This document shows positions 15,665-18,342 of a DNA stretch of 18,342 nucleotides, piece after piece. The DNA comes from Candidatus Nitrotoga sp. CP45. Its GTDB lineage: Bacteria; Bacteroidota; Bacteroidia; Flavobacteriales; Flavobacteriaceae. The position numbers were made by a program, and so were the translations under genes. The notes beneath the pieces are model-generated. The model was not told the origin of the DNA and ran no database searches. It saw nothing but the letters and a program-made list of their open reading frames with translations. Location of the stretch: assembly GCA_943329165.2 (NCBI GenBank), contig CALQCV020000011.1, positions 1 to 18,342 on the forward strand. The letters are read 5' to 3'. The first letter of the stretch is position 1, and the number at the start of each line of letters is the position of its first letter.

Positions 15665-15698
15665 AAACCCAAATCCAAAAAGATTTGGGTTTTCTATT
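15665..15698 (+). terminator. Rho-independent terminator after glyQS
   Basis: An 11-bp perfect stem (AAACCCAAATC at 15665-15675 with GATTTGGGTTT at 15682-15692), loop CAAAAA, then a T-rich tail TTCTATTTT. It lies 36 bases after the glyQS stop. Confidence 0.9.
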
Positions 15699-15945
15699 TT
15701 GTAAGTATTTATCCCGTTAAAAATCCACATATTAACACTTTTGGCGTATCTGTCAACATTTTACATAACTAAAAACCCGAAATCATATTTTCGTTACAAC
15801 GAAGATGGATACGATTAATCGACTTTAATTTTGAAGTCAAATAGTAGACATAATCGTTAGTGTAAACAAATAGTTTCCTCAAAAATTACCTGTTATTTTT
15901 ACCTAATCTAGTGATTTCCCAACGTCAAAAACCGGAAAAGCATTA
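15699..15945 (+). promoter_or_regulatory. Upstream region of the LytTR gene with dyads and a direct repeat
   Basis: No coding frame is supported here. Three adjacent dyads occur: TTCGTT-AC-AACGAA (15790-15803), the 10-bp palindrome CGATTAATCG (15812-15821), and GACTT...AAGTC (15821-15838). TAATTTTG (15826-15833) matches the Bacteroidota -7 element, but I see no -33 TTTG at the right distance. CAAATAGT is directly repeated at 15838-15845 and 15867-15874. A promoter here would give a leader of about 105 bases. The features suggest a regulated, perhaps autoregulated, promoter. Confidence 0.4.
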
Positions 15946-16857
15946 ATGAGTCAAACGTACATCATTATCGACGATGATAAAGAAAGTGTCTTAAAAACTC
16001 AGGCAATTGCCGAGCGTTTTAGGAACCTTAGTTTTGTTGCGGCTGCCAATACCTACGATGATGGGGTGAATTTGATTTTGGAACACCAACCTCACTTAGT
16101 TTTTTTTGAAATTAATCCAACCGATAAAAAGAGCAATCTTTCGTTGGCATTGATTAATGAATTGTATCGGTATTTAAGAGTGGTTCCCAAAATCATTGTT
16201 ACTACTGCAAAAAAAGACCTGGTTTATGAAGCATTGCAATATGAGGTGATCGATTATTTGCTAAAGCCTTTGAACATAAATGATTTTAGGAAAGCGATTT
16301 TAAAATTTGACCGCGCGATAAAAACAGATTTGCCTTATTCAGAAGAAAAAAATCCTGTGGCGACCTTTGAAGTTTTAGACGAAACGCTTACCGAAGAAAT
16401 AGAAACAGCCGAAAATGATGTTGAGGTAAAAGTGATCCCGGCAGCTGAAAACCCAAAAGGCGCTTCAAGCGAACCAGAAGTTTCTGGAGAAACTCAAAAA
16501 CCACAATCGCTTGTAATTTGCGTGAAATCCTATGGTGATTATCGTTACATCGATTCAGAGAACGTGCTCTATTTTGAAGCCGACAATAACTCTACCGATA
16601 TTCACTTAAACAATGGCGAAATGATTACGGCTTTTAAAACCCTTAAGCATTTTGAAACCGTTTTGCCGCCAACACAATTCTTAAGAATTCACAATAGTTA
16701 TATCATAAATGTAAACCAGGTATCACGTATTCATACCGGAAATACCGTGTGCTATATCAAGAACTCGACAATCAAACTTCCTTTCTCAAAATCCTATAAA
16801 GAGAACGTCGATTTGATTATTAGTAGAATAGCTGCTGGAAATTATTTGGAGATTTAG
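15946..16857 (+). CDS. LytTR-family response regulator with non-canonical receiver domain
   Basis: A 303-aa regulator. Residues 4-125 form a receiver fold with the acidic cluster D9-D11, the conserved Thr in IVTTAKK and Lys in YLLKPLN. The phospho-acceptor position is glutamate (E55 in LVFFEINP) instead of aspartate, so normal phosphorylation is unlikely and a constitutive, phosphomimetic state is possible. A long acidic linker (about 126-187) leads to a LytTR DNA-binding domain (about 190-290) with VLYFEADNNST, KTLKHFE and FLRIHNSYIIN. It should bind DNA in the cytoplasm; target genes are unknown. No sensor kinase lies in the window. A second response regulator starts 33 bases downstream with its own promoter. 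The ATG at 15946 gives the standard receiver start, MSQTYIIIDDDK. Confidence 0.9.
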   Translation: MSQTYIIIDDDKESVLKTQAIAERFRNLSFVAAANTYDDGVNLILEHQPHLVFFEINPTDKKSNLSLALINELYRYLRVVPKIIVTTAKKDLVYEALQYEVIDYLLKPLNINDFRKAILKFDRAIKTDLPYSEEKNPVATFEVLDETLTEEIETAENDVEVKVIPAAENPKGASSEPEVSGETQKPQSLVICVKSYGDYRYIDSENVLYFEADNNSTDIHLNNGEMITAFKTLKHFETVLPPTQFLRIHNSYIINVNQVSRIHTGNTVCYIKNSTIKLPFSKSYKENVDLIISRIAAGNYLEI

Positions 16858-16876
16858 AAGAAAACCCCTAGTTTTG
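16845..16876 (+). promoter_or_regulatory. Consensus Bacteroidota promoter for the NarL-like regulator
   Basis: TTTG (16845-16848), exactly 20 bases, then TAGTTTTG (16869-16876), matching the primary-sigma consensus TTTG-N19..21-TANNTTTG at every fixed position. The -33 box lies inside the last codons of the LytTR gene. Transcription would start around 16880-16884, leaving a leader of roughly 7-11 bases before the ATG at 16891. Confidence 0.65.
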
Positions 16877-16890
16877 CTAAAAATCTTATC

Positions 16891-17547
16891 ATGGAACTAC
16901 AGATTTTAATGGTCGATGATCATCCGCCAATTATTGAAGGGTATAAATCTATTTTGGCATACAATTCCTTGGGTTATAAATTAAATACTACAGCCGCACA
17001 TTCATGCGAAGAGGCTTATAACTCAATTTTTAAGATCAAACATCCTCTAGATATAGTATTTTTAGATTTTACTTTACCGCCTTTTTTTGAAAAGAATATT
17101 AATACAGGAGATGATTTAATTCCAGTTGTCAGAAAACAGCATCCAAATGCCAAAATTGTCATTCTTACGTCACATTATGAGTCGATAATTCTTTATAAAA
17201 TTATAAAACAACATAATCCTGACGGACTTTTAATAAAAAGCGATTTTCAGGCACCAGAATTAATTAAAGCATTCGATACTATCGTAAAAGGAGGAACATA
17301 TTTTAGCAAAACAGTTGTCAATCACCAAAAATCTTGGGGAGAAAAGAATAAAGTTTTGGATAGTTATAACCGCCAAATTCTTTCTTTGCTTGCACAAGGT
17401 GTAAAAACCAAAAGTCTTCCCGATTTGCTTCATCTTTCGAAAAGCGCAATTGATAAAAGAAAAGCTATTCTCAAGCAGCTTTTAGGAATTGACAAAGGGA
17501 ACGACGAAGATATTCTTAAAGAAGCAAGAAAGCAAGGATTGATATAG
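16891..17547 (+). CDS. NarL/FixJ-like response regulator with divergent C-terminal helix-turn-helix
   Basis: A 218-aa protein. The receiver domain (about 3-130) is canonical, with acidic residues D9/D10, phospho-acceptor D59 in VFLDFTLP, ILTSH and the conserved lysine in LLIKSD. The C-terminal part (about 158-218) resembles a LuxR-type helix-turn-helix: NRQILSLLAQGVKTKSLPDL, then HLSKSAIDKRKAILKQLLGI. It lacks the usual LTPRE and TVK sequences and ends in the unusual DEDILKEARKQGLI. It should be a DNA-binding regulator activated by phosphorylation, but no histidine kinase is nearby, so the partner is unknown. A perfect housekeeping promoter upstream means it need not depend on transcription of the LytTR gene. 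Whether the two regulators act on the same genes cannot be seen. Confidence 0.87.
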   Translation: MELQILMVDDHPPIIEGYKSILAYNSLGYKLNTTAAHSCEEAYNSIFKIKHPLDIVFLDFTLPPFFEKNINTGDDLIPVVRKQHPNAKIVILTSHYESIILYKIIKQHNPDGLLIKSDFQAPELIKAFDTIVKGGTYFSKTVVNHQKSWGEKNKVLDSYNRQILSLLAQGVKTKSLPDLLHLSKSAIDKRKAILKQLLGIDKGNDEDILKEARKQGLI

Positions 17548-17847
17548 AATTTACTACTCAACCTTCAGAAAAACTCCGCATTTATTACTATTTCGCACTT
17601 ATTTGAGATTTCATTAAATGTACACTTTTAGTGTATTTCAATGTGAAATCAACAAGCTACTTTTACTATATCAAAATTAAACAATACTAATTTAATAGGG
17701 TTATTAGGTAGTTAAAAGTGGCTTACCACCATAATAGTGACACGATGTAAAGAATGCTTTTCTAGTTTTTTATAGCGAAAACAAACACAGAAACATACTG
17801 TTTATTTTAGAGGTTTGTTATTAAACAGGAGTATGACTAAACCAACC
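17548..17847. other. Non-coding region with a nested inverted repeat
   Basis: I find no supported gene here. At 17607-17650 GATTTCA and TGAAATC (7 bp) enclose a second arm pair, TACACT (17621-17626) and AGTGTA (17630-17635) with loop TTT, giving a 44-bp cruciform-like element without a T-run. AACAAAC (17780-17786) pairs with GTTTGTT (17813-17819). No TTTG/TANNTTTG promoter pair was found for the downstream gene. The 44-bp element could be an operator or an RNA stem in the leader of the 17925 gene. Confidence 0.45.
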
Positions 17848-17899
17848 AAAAAAAGCAGCCCAACTTTTATAATGTTTTGACGACACAAAGCTGGACTGC
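17848..17899 (-). terminator. Minus-strand intrinsic terminator (candidate antisense RNA end)
   Basis: Read on the minus strand, GCAGTCCAGCTTT (17899-17887) pairs with AAAGTTGGGCTGC (17867-17855) as a continuous 13-bp stem with two G-U pairs, and seven U residues follow (17854-17848). On the plus strand the same two positions are C-A mismatches and no T-run follows. Both facts point to a minus-strand transcript, yet no minus-strand gene is seen to its right within the window. Confidence 0.5.
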
Positions 17900-17924
17900 A
17901 ATAATTAAAATTATAAACAAATTT

Positions 17925-18342
17925 ATGAAAAATTTATTATTTGGCTTAATTGCCACCGTTTTATTTGCATTCAGTGGGAATGCACAAAAAATAACTCAAG
18001 AAAGTGTAAGATTGCAACTGGCACAAGGCATGTCAGACTTTACAAGTTCATTAAAACCAGCATTTGACAAAACAAGAAATGTTGAAGACTTCAAGAAAGT
18101 AATTACGGGTTCTTGGTATTCTAAAATAACAAAAGAGGGAAATGATTTATTAAACGCCTCATACAAATTACTTTCTAGTAAAGTTTCCCAAGCTGAAATA
18201 CTGAAGAGCTATAATGGTAAAGAAATGGCTGCCGCTGCATTATATATCGACAATCTTACCCAAAAAGGAATAAAAACAGATGGCACCGAATTATTTGGGG
18301 GAACTACCGGAAATTACAATCCTTATGCAACTAACGCTGTTA
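17925..18342 (+). CDS. Secreted protein of unknown function (3' end outside window)
   Basis: At least 139 codons, cut by the window end. A clear signal peptide (about 1-20, MKNLLFGLIATVLFAFSGNA) is followed by a helical, lysine-rich region (about 22-110, with VRLQLAQGMSDFTSSLKPAF and KVITGSWYSKI). The visible part ends in a Gly/Thr/Asn-rich stretch, FGGTTGNYNPYAT. I do not recognise a family. The start ATG at 17925 is the first residue of the signal peptide, and an in-frame upstream extension would not improve it. The protein is exported across the inner membrane; whether it ends in a T9SS domain lies outside the window. Its 377-base upstream region is structured and holds a minus-strand terminator-like hairpin, so regulation by RNA or by the adjacent response regulators is possible but unproven. 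Confidence 0.8.
   Translation, partial: MKNLLFGLIATVLFAFSGNAQKITQESVRLQLAQGMSDFTSSLKPAFDKTRNVEDFKKVITGSWYSKITKEGNDLLNASYKLLSSKVSQAEILKSYNGKEMAAAALYIDNLTQKGIKTDGTELFGGTTGNYNPYATNAV

Noticed and set aside
15812..15821. CGATTAATCG palindrome as a phage or plasmid attachment site
   Set aside because: No integrase, tRNA or direct-repeat boundary is present in the window.
17833..17880. A 15-codon frame (MTKPTKKSSPTFIMF) preceded by AGGAG
   Set aside because: The AGGAG match is attractive, but Bacteroidota rely little on such sites, the peptide is very short, and its 3' half is occupied by the minus-strand hairpin arm. No regulatory codon run is present.

Overview
The window looks like chromosomal DNA of a Flavobacterium-like member of the Bacteroidota. 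This rests on the low G+C, five consecutive secreted proteins with C-terminal type IX secretion (T9SS) sorting domains, Bacteroidota-style promoter elements (TTTG and TANNTTTG), the single-chain glycyl-tRNA synthetase, and lipoprotein and response-regulator types familiar from flavobacteria. No tRNA, rRNA, insertion sequence, phage gene or CRISPR array was found.

Layout. Positions 1-982 hold the end of a succinate dehydrogenase operon (sdhA tail, complete sdhB, terminator). Positions 1010-10570 form one co-directional run of nine genes: an ECF sigma factor, a 96-aa single-pass membrane protein, a 163-aa membrane-anchored Spy/CpxP/CnrX-like protein, two paralogous metallophosphoesterases, a YHYH-domain protein, an unrecognised secreted protein, a tandem Lcl/DUF1566 protein and a HupE/UreJ-like membrane protein. 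Five of them carry T9SS tails. Positions 10571-10792 hold a decayed C-terminus that looks like a GH20 beta-hexosaminidase. Then come an omega-amidase-type nitrilase (+), a large Ig-like lipoprotein (-), a ComF-type phosphoribosyltransferase (-), glycyl-tRNA synthetase (+), a LytTR regulator and a NarL-like response regulator (both +), a structured 377-bp intergenic region, and the start of a small secreted protein cut by the window end.

How the genes may work together. The sigma/96-aa/163-aa trio has the sizes and topology of the CnrH/CnrY/CnrX metal-responsive sigma module, though the sensor-like protein contains no histidine. The only three gaps over 50 bp in the nine-gene run each carry the same bipartite motif, an AGAA box, 15 bases, then GTCTAA, placed 24-28 bases before the next start codon. 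My best candidate for an undescribed system is therefore an autoregulated ECF regulon. It would send two metallophosphoesterases, a YHYH protein and two further proteins to the cell surface or outside, together with a HupE/UreJ-like membrane partner. The function is inferred; a link to metal or phosphate is only a hypothesis.

A second theme is regulation at the right end. The LytTR regulator has glutamate where the receiver aspartate should be. The NarL-like regulator has its own textbook promoter embedded in the end of the LytTR gene. The region before the last gene contains a hairpin that pairs fully only as minus-strand RNA and is followed by a U-run, which suggests an unannotated antisense transcript.
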